A stretch of 64,000 bases of DNA from JAHRAW01 sp965243285. GTDB lineage: Bacteria > Pseudomonadota > Gammaproteobacteria > Arenicellales > Poriferihabitantaceae. Positions 42,328 to 52,100 of the stretch are shown piece by piece (the first letter of the stretch is position 1; each line of letters starts with the position of its first letter). The stretch spans positions 1,364,001-1,428,000 of the forward strand of contig OZ251537.1 in the NCBI GenBank assembly GCA_965243285.1, read 5' to 3'. Below the pieces are notes generated by a model. The model had not been told where the DNA came from. It worked only from the letters and a program-made list of their open reading frames with translations, and searched no databases. Made by a program: the position numbers and the translations under genes.

Positions 42328-43620
42328 TCACGCCCGAACATGCCCATCGCCGATGACGATGTACTTCTGGCAGGTCAGGCCTTCTAACCCCACCGGGCCG
42401 CGGGCGTGCAGTTTGTCGGTGCTGATGCCGATTTCGGCGCCGAGTCCGTATTCGAAGCCGTCGGCGAATTGCGTCGAGGCGTTCACCATCACCGAACTGG
42501 AATCCACCTGGCGCAAAAATTGGCGGCTGTGGGCGAGGTTTTCGGTGATGATGGCATCGGTGTGGTGCGAGCCGTGGGTGTTGATGTGGGCGATGGCGGC
42601 GGCGACCCCATCCACCACCCGCACGGCGAGAATCGCGGCTAAATATTCCGCCCCCCAATCCTCTTGCGTGGCCGCTTTCATGGGCGGCGCGATGGCGCGG
42701 GATTTTTCGCAACCGCGCAATTCCACGCCGTGCGCGATATAGCGCCGCGCCAAATCCGGCAGCAGCGCCGGCGCTATCGCCGCATCCACCAACAGGGTTT
42801 CCATAGCGCCGCAGATGCCGTAGCGCCGGGTTTTGGCGTTGAAGGCGACCGCCGCGGCCTTCGCCAAATCGGCGCTGCCATCCACATACACATGGCACAC
42901 GCCGTCGAGGTGGCGGATGACCGGCACCGTGGCCTCGCGGCTGACGCGCGCGATTAAATTTTTGCCGCCGCGCGGCACGATGACATCGACATATTCCGCC
43001 ATGGTAATCAAGGCGCCGACGGCGGCGCGGTCGGCGGTGGCGACCAGTTGCGCGCACGTGCTCGGCAGCCCGGCGGCGGCTAACCCAGTGCCTAAGGCCG
43101 CGGCGATGGCGAGGTTGGAATTCAGCGCCTCGGAGCCGCCGCGCAAAATCACCGCATTGCCGGCCTTTATGCACAACGCGGCGGCGTCTATGGTCACATT
43201 CGGGCGCGATTCATAGATGATGCCGATGACCCCCAACGGCACGCGCATTTTGCCGACCTGGATGCCGCTCGGGCGATATGCCAGGTCGGTGATCTCGCCG
43301 ACCGGGTCGGGCAAGGCGGCGATTTGGCGGCAGCCGGCCGCCATGGCGGCTACGCGCGCGGCGTCGAGGGTCAGGCGCTCCATCAACGGCGCGCTGAGGC
43401 CATGGCGTTCGCCAGCGCGCCGGTCTTGGGCGTTGGCTTCCAAAATCGCCGCTTGGTTATCTAGCAAATGTTGCGCGATGGCTTGCAGCGCGGCGTTTTT
43501 ATCGGCGGTGGCGCTGGCGAGGGCCGCCGACGCGGCGCGCGCGGCTTGCCCGAGGCGGCGCATATCGGCGGCGATGTCGGTGGACATGTTGGCGGGATGG
43601 GTGGACGCGGCGGTGAGCAT
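42328..43620 (-). CDS. proA: gamma-glutamyl phosphate reductase
   Basis: 430 residues. NADPH-dependent reduction of glutamyl-5-phosphate in proline synthesis. Signatures: VPLGVIGIIYESRPNVTIDA, AGNAVILRGGSEALNSN, VIVPRGGKNLI, VCHVYVDGSADLAKA, catalytic Cys in GICGAMETLLV, SSVMVNASTQFADG and GLGAEIGISTDKLHARGPVG. The first 11 residues may be dispensable (second ATG at 43587). proB is not in the window. Confidence 0.95.
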   Translation of the reverse strand: MLTAASTHPANMSTDIAADMRRLGQAARAASAALASATADKNAALQAIAQHLLDNQAAILEANAQDRRAGERHGLSAPLMERLTLDAARVAAMAAGCRQIAALPDPVGEITDLAYRPSGIQVGKMRVPLGVIGIIYESRPNVTIDAAALCIKAGNAVILRGGSEALNSNLAIAAALGTGLAAAGLPSTCAQLVATADRAAVGALITMAEYVDVIVPRGGKNLIARVSREATVPVIRHLDGVCHVYVDGSADLAKAAAVAFNAKTRRYGICGAMETLLVDAAIAPALLPDLARRYIAHGVELRGCEKSRAIAPPMKAATQEDWGAEYLAAILAVRVVDGVAAAIAHINTHGSHHTDAIITENLAHSRQFLRQVDSSSVMVNASTQFADGFEYGLGAEIGISTDKLHARGPVGLEGLTCQKYIVIGDGHVRA

Positions 43621-43850
43621 GGCGAATTATTAATTAAGGGTGATTCATTACATACGGGCGATTCAAGCAGGGTATTTTACTGCTCGGGAAAGTTAGTTTT
43701 ATGGATTATCGACAGTTGCATTTATGTATCGATGATTGAATGTTGATGTTGATGTTGATCATAAATGTTGAATGCGCAGTATGTTGGCGGGGCGATATTT
43801 TTTGGGTTGGATGTCGCAGCGTTGTATCGATGCATCTATGCATTACATAC
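43621..43850. other. gene-free spacer
   Basis: AT-rich with scattered TATGTAT/CATTACATAC words and a short GATGTT repeat at 43744-43760. Ends with the CATTACATAC direct repeat (43841-43850). The proA promoter should lie near its left edge. Confidence 0.4.
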
Positions 43851-44379
43851 ATTAGGGAATTATATGCCGGTTGACCCCGCATAATCTAAAAAAGTGGACG
43901 AGTGGCGGCACTAAATACGGTTCGATTTTTTCGCTTTAAGTTTAGCCAGCAGGTATTCCATTGGTCGATCTCCTTTTATGCCATTACAGTTGCCACATAG
44001 TAACTGTAAATTTTCTATGTGGTCTGTGCCGCCCTTTGATTTGGCAACAACATGGTCGATATGGAAATTGTCGTAGGGAAGATTTAAATAACAGGCGTTA
44101 CACAAAGCTTTTTGCTCACCAAATAAATACCTTTTATTTTCGGGGGCATCGTATCGCTTTATTTTCCCCATATCAGTTCGGCGAGGAATGTCATTTCTAA
44201 TAATAGGTGTAGTAATTGTTCCACCTATTTCATCATCAAGTCGATCTACCACTAGACTTTGCGCTCGCGGTGACAGGTCGATGCCAATCCACTTTCTATG
44301 CCACCAATTCTCAACAGGTTAGATACGATTTAGCCATCATACCTTAAATTCTTGTGGCAATAGGTATATAATTCCCATA
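43851..44379. mobile_element. small TIR-bounded cassette with flanking direct repeats
   Basis: Ends are GGGAATTATATGCC (43855-43868) and, inverted, GGGAATTATATACC (44363-44376). A 10-bp direct repeat CATTACATAC lies directly outside on both sides (43841-43850 and 44380-44389), fitting a target-site duplication. The ends resemble the GGGATTTATATACC ends of elements 1 and 2, but the cargo is a methyltransferase-HNH gene remnant. No transposase. Confidence 0.65.
43911..44318 (-). pseudogene. C-terminal remnant of a DNA methyltransferase-HNH fusion
   Basis: The frame is open from a TAA at 44319-44321 and reads WWHRKWIGIDLSPRAQSLV, the segment that follows motif I in beta-class DNA methyltransferases, then NDIPRRTDMGKIKRYDAPEN and an HNH domain (CNAC, HIDHVVAKSKGGTDHIENLQ, CGNC, KGDRPMEYLL). 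The catalytic motif and motif I are absent. A start inside (GTG 44252) could still make a 113-residue HNH protein, so the nuclease may or may not be expressed. Confidence 0.72.
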
Positions 44380-44519
44380 CATTACATACCTTAAATTCGA
44401 GGGTATTAAATTTGATTGTATTAAATTTTCGCGGTCGATTTTATTTAACGGCGCATCGATGGCGTGGAAAAGGGCGCCGGGTTTGCCCGATAAGTCGGCA
44501 CCGCAAGCACCATAAAAAA

Positions 44520-45545
44520 TCAGCGAATCCGCAACCCGCATGCTTTCAAAATGATGCTTTCGATTTCTTCCCAAATATTTTCGCGTTGCATGGGCACTTG
44601 CCCTTTTAGCATCAAATCCGACAGCGCCAAGCGCCGCAGCAGGTGTTCCCAGTGGGCTGAGGTGAGCCGTTGCAGCGCCGCGCCGAGCAGATTACTGCGG
44701 CTGCTCCACACACCGTATTGCTGCAGCGATTGTTGGCGGCTGCGGCCGGCTCCGATGGCGGCGGACACATTGCACAGCGTGCGAAATTCTCGCGTCAGCG
44801 CCCATAAAATAACTATCGGCTCGGCCTGATTGCGCCGCAAACTATGCAAGATGCGCGTACACCGCTCGCTGGCGCCGGCCAAGCAGGCATCGACCAACGC
44901 ATACACATTAAAACGCGCGTGGTCGGCGACCGCGCTGGCCACCGCCGCCGCGTTGATTTTTTGGCGCGGCGACAACAGCGCCAGCAAGTCGATTTCCTGC
45001 GCCGCGGCGAGCAAATTGCCCTCCACCAACTGCGCCAACCGCGGCGGCGCGTCGGCCGCGAATTGCAGCCCCTTGGCGGCCATGCGGCGCTCAATCCACG
45101 CCGGCAGTTGCGCCGCCTGCACACTCGGACACTCCACCGCCACGCCGGCCGCCTCCACCTGCTGAAACCACCGGGCGCCGCGGGCGCGTTTATCGATGGC
45201 GCCGCTCAGCAACAACAGCACGGTGTCGCCGCCATCAATGCCATCCACATAGCGTGCCAGCGCTTTGGCGCCGGCATCGCCCGGCTTACCCGTCGGCATG
45301 CGTAGTTCGATGATTTTTTTATCAGCGAACAAAGACCTCGACTGCCCGCTAGCCAGCAGTTGATTCCAATCAAAACCAGCCTCCAAATGGTAGCGAATGC
45401 GCTCGCCAAACCCCAGCCCACGCGCCGCGCGCCGAATGTCATCCGCGGCCTCTTCGAGCAACAGAATCTCAGCGCCAAACAGGTGATACAACGGCGCCAG
45501 CCCCTTCTTGAGATGGGCGGTTAAGGCGGTGAGATTGACATTCAT
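44520..45545 (-). CDS. holA: DNA polymerase III subunit delta
   Basis: ~341 residues from ATG 45545 (MNVNLTALTAHLKKGLAPLY). Clamp-loader subunit that opens the beta clamp. Family features: YHLFGAEILLLEEAADDIR, LFADKKIIELRMPTGKPG, VEGNLLAAAQEIDLLALL and LHSLRRNQAEPIVILWALTR. Normal length. The upstream metallo-hydrolase ends 45 bp before it. Confidence 0.93.
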   Translation of the reverse strand: MNVNLTALTAHLKKGLAPLYHLFGAEILLLEEAADDIRRAARGLGFGERIRYHLEAGFDWNQLLASGQSRSLFADKKIIELRMPTGKPGDAGAKALARYVDGIDGGDTVLLLLSGAIDKRARGARWFQQVEAAGVAVECPSVQAAQLPAWIERRMAAKGLQFAADAPPRLAQLVEGNLLAAAQEIDLLALLSPRQKINAAAVASAVADHARFNVYALVDACLAGASERCTRILHSLRRNQAEPIVILWALTREFRTLCNVSAAIGAGRSRQQSLQQYGVWSSRSNLLGAALQRLTSAHWEHLLRRLALSDLMLKGQVPMQRENIWEEIESIILKACGLRIR

Positions 45546-45590
45546 GCGAAGCGGTCGATGGGCGAGCGGCAAACGCGATAAATCGCGGCG

Positions 45591-46511
45591 CTATTTTTTT
45601 AGGTGATGGTCGCCGAAATACAACACCTGGCGGTCCATCTTTCGCACCTGCGCGGCGGTGAGTTTTAGCGTCGCCGAATCGAGCATGGTGTGGTTGGGTT
45701 GCATTTGCGTCCACTCCGCAGCCGAGCCTAAGGTGGTCAAGGTGATGGACGCGCCCTTGGTTAAGTAGTGCTCGGGGATGATGGCATGCGGTTTGATGCG
45801 CGCGACGATGGCGTCCGCTTGGGCGTAACTTAAGATGTGCTGCGATGCATCCACCGGCAAAACCAGCACATCGATGTCGGTCAAGGCGGCCCAAATATGC
45901 GGCGGCGGATTTTGTCGGTTATCGCCCCACACCGCGATGCGCATGCCGCCGGTCTGCAGCAGATAAATGTTGTTGTCGAGGTGATGATAATTGTCCGGCG
46001 GGCATTGCGGCTGACCGAACTCCGGCATGGCGTTGGTCCATTGATACCAGCCCGGGGCCTCGCACTGGTGCTTGTCCGCCAAGCCGGTGAGCTTGACATC
46101 GCGGAACTGATAATTGCCGGTCATGCGGTCGAGAATCATCTGCCCGTTTGGGCGCTCGGTGGCGTCATGGTCGAAGTGGGCGTGAGTCGATAGGATGGCA
46201 TCTACCTCGATTTCCGGAAATTCCTCCGGGAACCACAACCCCCAAGCGCCCGATGGATCATTGCGCCATGGATCGAACAACAAGGTCATGCCGGCCGGCG
46301 AGGTCATTTTGAAAGCCGCGTGGCCATAAAAATCGATGGTCACTTCCCCCAACGCCGACGGGTCCCCTGCGCCGCTCCTTTGCGCCTCGATAATGTGGTT
46401 GTTGTTTTTAATTTGTTGCCACGCGGTGGGTCCAGCGTGGGTGGTGGTAAGCGCCGCCAAGCCTAGCGCGACGAAGGCGGCTTTCAATGAAAATGACAAT
46501 GGTTGATTCAT
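45591..46511 (-). CDS. exported metallo-beta-lactamase-fold hydrolase (UlaG-like)
   Basis: 306 residues. Signal peptide LKAAFVALGLAALTTTHA. Metal site LSTHAHFDHDA, with later VWGDNRQ and PEHYL. DFYGHAAFKMTSPAGMTLLF resembles UlaG/L-ascorbate-6-P lactonase-like MBL proteins, but the substrate is unknown. A good Shine-Dalgarno GGAG lies 8 bp before the ATG. Confidence 0.85.
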   Translation of the reverse strand: MNQPLSFSLKAAFVALGLAALTTTHAGPTAWQQIKNNNHIIEAQRSGAGDPSALGEVTIDFYGHAAFKMTSPAGMTLLFDPWRNDPSGAWGLWFPEEFPEIEVDAILSTHAHFDHDATERPNGQMILDRMTGNYQFRDVKLTGLADKHQCEAPGWYQWTNAMPEFGQPQCPPDNYHHLDNNIYLLQTGGMRIAVWGDNRQNPPPHIWAALTDIDVLVLPVDASQHILSYAQADAIVARIKPHAIIPEHYLTKGASITLTTLGSAAEWTQMQPNHTMLDSATLKLTAAQVRKMDRQVLYFGDHHLKK

Positions 46512-46672
46512 GAGTTATCTCCATGTTGGTGAAAGGGGTGCGCCATTTTATTTGGGCGCGGCTTGTTTTTCAGCCGCGCTAGTTCATAAATGCGGCGCAG
46601 CTAAAAATTTTTAATAATGGATGTTTTAGATTCGAAATATATGACTAAAATGCTTCATCTATAGTTGCAACA

Positions 46673-48880
46673 TTAGTCGCTGAAATATAGGCCGGACTCT
46701 TCTTCTGCGTTAATTATTGTTTTTAATTCGGATTCTATCTTATCAGCCGCTTGCTCCGCATCACGGAAGGCTTTGGCAAGTTTTGGCGTCGGTTTGGGAA
46801 TTCGAAGCTCTAAAATTTCTTGCGGCTTGTAGGTTTCCCGGCCGACTAAATCGCTGTTGGATAGGGTGGGCAACACCATTCGCAATGCATATTTTAAATA
46901 GCCCTTGCTGACTAGTCGTTCATCCACCCGGGCGACGATTTGACTGGTGGAGACATATTCTTGATCGCAATAAGCAAACAAACCGTCTTGAGTATGCAGC
47001 GTGGCGATGATCAAATCTCCAGGTTTAGTCAACACTTTGTCGCCGTTTATGTTTCTGCCAAGGCGTTGGTTTTTTTGCGGGGAAACGGTGTTGGTTGGAG
47101 AATGCAAACGCGGCATATAATAGGTTTTGTCCGGGTCGAGAGGGGTTTTTTTAACCACCACTTCGATTAATTCACCCAATTTCCAACTGTTTTCAGCGCT
47201 TAAAGCAGCACTCTGCCGGCCGTCGGTTCGGCTAAAAAACAAAAAGTCCTCGGTGGCCTCCGTTTGCGGGTGATGCTCGGAAAATTCATCACATTGATCC
47301 AGTATATCGGGGATGTCATTGTCCGGTATGGGCTCGCGATTTTTCGCCGAACTATATCCATCGTTATTTAAATTAACCACCGGGAAGGCAGTGGTATGGG
47401 AAGTCCAAACATCATCTAAAAGCAGTATCAATGTTCTGGCCGAAGTGTAGGTGGTGAAAACGCTTTTCGGCAAGCGGATGACGGCGCGAATGGTGGCATT
47501 GTTTTTAATAAAATCCCTTATTGGTTGTCGCGCATTTTGGTAAGCAATGGTTTCCGGCGCGATAATAGCCGCCCGACCACCGCGGCTAATTGATTTTAAG
47601 CAATGAATTATGCACAGACTATTCGCATCGGTTATGCTGGTTTTATAATTTTCGGCCACGGAGATTTCAAAATCACGCAAATTGAACGGGATATTAGTGA
47701 TCACACATTTATATTTGTGCGATATCTTGTCGGCCACAGAATCAACGCATTTTATATTGCTGTGCCCATCACCCAAAATAACCATATTCATCTTCGCCAA
47801 TTTTGACGCCGATTGAGATATATCGCCGCCGTATAGCGTGTGGTTGTTGAGTTTGGCCAGCCCAGCCGTGTCATTATCTGCTATTTGATTGCGCATTAAC
47901 TCATAGCACGCAACTAACATGCCGCCGGTGCCGCAAAATGGATCATAAATGGTGTCGTCTTTATCCAGCTCAATTAACTGCGCCATCATTTTAGTGATAT
48001 GCCGCGGCGTGAAATATTGACCTAACGCGCTTTTATTGCCCGCGCTGTAACGCGATAAAAAATATTCATAAGCGCCGCCCTTAACATCCAAAGACGAGGT
48101 GCTGAAATTTAATCTATCTATTTTGGTTACTATTTTTTCGAGGGTGGTGGAATTTTTAATATGCATGTCAGAGAAAATATCGCCGTATACTTTTTTATAC
48201 CGCCCCACTATATCTTGGTAGGCGAGCAGCAACTCATCGCCTCGTTCGCATGTCAATCTCTCCCATTTACAACCCGCCATCGCTCTTTTTTCGCCTCTTT
48301 CGGACATGATTTTCACAAACAGAATCAAGCAGAATTCTTTCAGCGAATCCATGCCGGCTTCAATGCCGTCTTTGCGTAAATTATCCGAAACATCCTCAAA
48401 AATTCTAACCAGGTCCGGAATGGCTTTTATTTTTGCCCCTAAATCCAGCACCGGATTGTTAGCCAGTTTCTCGGTGTATTCTTTGGATAAAAAATCATAA
48501 ACACCTTCGCCGTTTATGGTTGGAATCACGCCGGATGCATGTCGGCACAGCGTTTTATTGCCGTCTGAGGCAAAAACAACTAAGTTTGAGGTCTTTAGTT
48601 TTTTCGCATAATCTAGCCCTTGTTTCATGGCCCCGGTCATATTTTTGTGACCAGGTTTTTTGGCCTCGATGAGGCCGATGGGGAGAACGGAATCATCTGC
48701 ATACAACACATAATCTGGACGAAAACGCCCCAGCAGTTTCATGTCGTCTGAATTTTTAAGGTCGCTGCCGAAGCGCACATTGGCCGGTTGTCCATTTTTG
48801 GCATCGAGACGCCATCCCAATGCAACCAGACTGTTGTTGATGCGGAAACGCGCCAGTTCTTCCGGCTGATTTTTAGTCAT
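46673..48880 (-). CDS. single-chain restriction/N6-methyltransferase/specificity protein
   Basis: 735 residues. N-terminal PD-(D/E)xK nuclease-like domain, type I HsdR-N style: FRPDYVLYADD with Asp56 and IEAKKP with E72-x-K74. HsdM-like methyltransferase follows: ALGQYFTPRHITKMMAQL, motif I YDPFCGTGGML (313-320 core) and motif IV NIPF (396-399) instead of NPPF. The last ~160 residues (ENSWKLGELIEVVVKKTPLD ... PKPTPKLAKAFRDAEQAADK) look like a single target-recognition half plus dimerisation helices. It has the parts of a type IIG/BcgI-like enzyme and stands alone. NIPF also occurs in some active methyltransferases. Confidence 0.85.
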   Translation of the reverse strand: MTKNQPEELARFRINNSLVALGWRLDAKNGQPANVRFGSDLKNSDDMKLLGRFRPDYVLYADDSVLPIGLIEAKKPGHKNMTGAMKQGLDYAKKLKTSNLVVFASDGNKTLCRHASGVIPTINGEGVYDFLSKEYTEKLANNPVLDLGAKIKAIPDLVRIFEDVSDNLRKDGIEAGMDSLKEFCLILFVKIMSERGEKRAMAGCKWERLTCERGDELLLAYQDIVGRYKKVYGDIFSDMHIKNSTTLEKIVTKIDRLNFSTSSLDVKGGAYEYFLSRYSAGNKSALGQYFTPRHITKMMAQLIELDKDDTIYDPFCGTGGMLVACYELMRNQIADNDTAGLAKLNNHTLYGGDISQSASKLAKMNMVILGDGHSNIKCVDSVADKISHKYKCVITNIPFNLRDFEISVAENYKTSITDANSLCIIHCLKSISRGGRAAIIAPETIAYQNARQPIRDFIKNNATIRAVIRLPKSVFTTYTSARTLILLLDDVWTSHTTAFPVVNLNNDGYSSAKNREPIPDNDIPDILDQCDEFSEHHPQTEATEDFLFFSRTDGRQSAALSAENSWKLGELIEVVVKKTPLDPDKTYYMPRLHSPTNTVSPQKNQRLGRNINGDKVLTKPGDLIIATLHTQDGLFAYCDQEYVSTSQIVARVDERLVSKGYLKYALRMVLPTLSNSDLVGRETYKPQEILELRIPKPTPKLAKAFRDAEQAADKIESELKTIINAEEESGLYFSD

Positions 48881-49147
48881 GGCGTAAGGTCTACGGTTTA
48901 GTAAAAAATTTTGATTACGCCGCCATCATTTGCGCGGCTGGCTTAATGCGCTGGCGGTCGCGATGGCGTAGATTGTAATGCACATCGCCGCCCATGTTAT
49001 GCTTATGTCGGCTAGGGATTTGCCGATTATCGCGGCGGGTCGGCGCGGGGATGGGAAATGGTCGGCGGCAAATGCGCACTATGGGTTTGAACATACATAT
49101 TAATGAGCATATCGTACGATGAGCATATCCAAATTGAGCATATTTAA
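48881..49147. other. divergent spacer, RM gene / gltB
   Basis: Holds the promoters of both divergent genes; no ORF supported on either strand. The right end carries the TGAGCATAT repeats. Confidence 0.4.
49104..49143 (+). promoter_or_regulatory. three TGAGCATAT repeats upstream of gltB
   Basis: TGAGCATAT at 49104-49112, 49120-49128 and 49135-49143, spaced 16 and 15 bp, ending 4 bp before the gltB ATG. Spacing of about 1.5 helical turns and position suggest an operator or a repeat expansion in the leader; no Shine-Dalgarno is visible. Confidence 0.5.
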
Positions 49148-52100
49148 ATGAGTGCGGCGCGGGCGGGGTCGGCCGGGGGGCGCGCACCGTCGTGCTTGCG
49201 ACAGGACGAGCGAAAGGACGGGCAGGAGCCATCGCTGCATCGCGCCGAGTTTGAAAAAGACAGCTGCGGCTTTGGGTTGATCGTGCATTTGGATGACCAG
49301 CCGAGCGGCGATTTGGTGGCGCGGGCGATGCGGGCCTTGGTGCGGCTATCCCATCGCGGCGGCGTCGGCGCTGACCCGCGTACCGGCGATGGCTGCGGGC
49401 TATTGTTGAAGACGCCGCAGCGGTTTTTGCGGCGCGTCGCGGCCGAACAGGGCTTTGATTTGCCGCCGCGATTTGCCTCCGGGGTGGTGTTTTTTGATCG
49501 CCTGCCGAGTCTCGCCGCGCAGCAAAAACGCGCCCTCGAAGCGCAACTGGCGGGGCGTCAAATCCGCGTGCTCGGCTGGCGGGAGATGCCCATAGACCCG
49601 ACGGTGCTCGGCGAGCAAGGGCGGCGATTGATGCCGCGCATCGAGCAGATTTTTGCCGGCGATGAGGTGGGTGAAAATTCCCCCGAACAAGAATCGACAA
49701 CCGAATCAGAAACCCCGGCCGAGTCCGCCGCGCTGAACTTCGAACGCCGGTTATTCATGGCGCGCCGCCATTCTGAGGAGCAAGTAGCCAGCGCCGAGCG
49801 GGAATTTTTCATCTGCAGTTTGTCGGCGCGGGTGGTGTGTTGGAAGGGCATGATGTTGGGCCAGGCGATGGCGGATTTTTATCCCGATTTGGCGGCCGCG
49901 GATATGGAATCCTCGCTGGCGATTTTTCATCAGCGCTTTTCGACCAATACCGAGCCGAGTTGGAAGTTGGCGCAGCCGTTTCGCTTTCTCGCCCACAACG
50001 GCGAGATCAACACCATCGGCGCCAATCGCGCTTGGGCGTATGCGCGGCGCCGCAAGTTTGCGGTGGATGCGTTGCTGCCGGATATGGCGCAACTGGGGCC
50101 GCTCGGCAGCGCCACCGGTTCGGATTCGCTCAGCCTGGATAATTTTCTCGAATATTTGTGGCACGGCGGCATGGATTTGCTGGCCGGCATCAGCATGATG
50201 ATTCCGCCAGCGTGGCAAAACGCGGAGACCATGGACGAAGATTTGCGCGCCTTTTATCGCTACCATTCGACGCGCTTGGAGCCGTGGGACGGCCCGGCCG
50301 GCGTGGTGCTGACCGATGGCCGCTACGCGGCCTGCGCCATGGACAGAAACGGCTTACGCCCGGCGCGCTATGTGGTGACCGATGATCGCTGCCTGACGCT
50401 GGCCTCCGAAGCCGGCGTGGAGGATGCCGACGCGGCGCGGGTGGTGGCGCGCGGGCGGCTGATGCCGGGCGAGGTGTTTGCGGTGGATACGATGCGCGGC
50501 GAGGTGCTGTCGGCGGCCGACATTCGCGCCGAATTGAAGGCGCGGCGGCCGTGGCGGCGCTACCTGCAAGCCAGCCAACAGCGCGTGCATACGCCATCGC
50601 ATTTGAGCGGCATCGAAGCGGCGCCGGAGGCGGCGCAGTTGGCGGTGTGGGAGAAGAATTTTCAAGTTAGCGCCGAGGAGCGCGATGCGGTGATTCGCGT
50701 GCTCGCCGGCGACGGCAAGGAAGCGGTGGGCTCCATGGGCGATGACACGCCGCTGGCGGCCTTGTCGGTGCAGCCACGCACTTTGTGCGACTTTTTTCGC
50801 CAGCAATTCGCGCAGGTGACCAATCCGCCCATCGACCCCTTGCGCGAGCAGATTGTGATGTCGCTGGAGACCTGCGTCGGGCGCAAGTCCAATATTTTTG
50901 CGCAGGGGGCGCGCGATGCGGCCTGTTTGGTGCTCGGTTCGCCGCTGCTATCCGGCGGCAAACTGCAGCAATTGCAGCGCCTGGACGAGCCGCTGTATCG
51001 GCATCGCGCAATCTCACTTAATGTAGATAAAGACATCAGCCTGAGCGATGCATTGGCCGACATTTGCTGCCAGGCGACGCGCGCCATCGAACACGGCGTG
51101 TCCATTTTGCTGCTATCGGACCGCGACTTGCAGCCCGGGCGATGGAGCGTGCACGCCTTGTTGGCGGTCGGCGCGGTGCATCAGCATTTGATGGCGGCCG
51201 GCATTCGCGGCGATGCCAATCTCATCGCCGACACCGGCTGGGCGCGGGATTCGCATCAAATCGCCACCTTGCTGGGCTTCGGCGCCACGGCGGTATGCCC
51301 GTGGCTGGCGCACCGCATCATCGCCGACATGATGGCGCGCGGGCGGCTGCCGGCCAACTCGCGCACCTTGCGAAAATACGGGCAGGGGGTGAACTTAGGC
51401 CTATTCAAAATCATGGCGCGCATGGGAATCTCCACCATCGCCAGCTATCGCGCCGCCGGTTTATTCGAGATCATCGGCTTGCATGAAACGGTGGTACAGC
51501 GCTGCTTCGGCGGTGCGGTGTCGCGCTTGCAGGGACTCGGTTTCGATGAACTGGAGGCGGATTTCAAGGCCTTGGGCGCGGCGGCATGGAATGCGCGCGC
51601 CAAACCGGCGGTGGGCGGGTTGTTGAAATATGTGGATGGCGGCGAATATCACGCCTGTAACCCGGATGTGGTCGACACCCTGCATCGCGCCGTCGGCAGC
51701 GGCGATGATGCGGATTATCGGCAATATGCCGAGGCGGTGAATCAGCGCCCGGTCACCACCTTGCGCGATTTATTGCGGCTGCGGGTGGGGGGGGATTCTT
51801 CGGTATCGACTGCGGCGGATTCGGCGGTATTGGCAGCGTCGAAATCAACATCGACATCGGCGGATTCGGTGGCATTGCCAGCGTCGAAATTGGCCTCAAA
51901 ATCGAAATCAACATCAGCAGATTCGTCGGTATTGCCGTCATCGAAATCGTCATCGAAATCGTCATCGAAATCGAAATCAACATCATCAACATCAAAATCC
52001 CAAAATCTCCCGCCAGCATCGCCCCTACCGCTTGCCGAAGTAGAATCCGAAGCCGATATTTTGCGGCGTTTCGATAGCGCTGGCATGTCCCTCGGGGCGC

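Noticed and set aside
44344..44574. 76-residue minus-strand ORF after holA
   Set aside because: Overlaps the holA 3' end in another frame and the mobile cassette end; no family features.
46738..46760. Possible missing stop or frameshift in the single-chain RM gene because motif IV is NIPF
   Set aside because: The frame is continuous and NIPF is a known variant in related methyltransferases.
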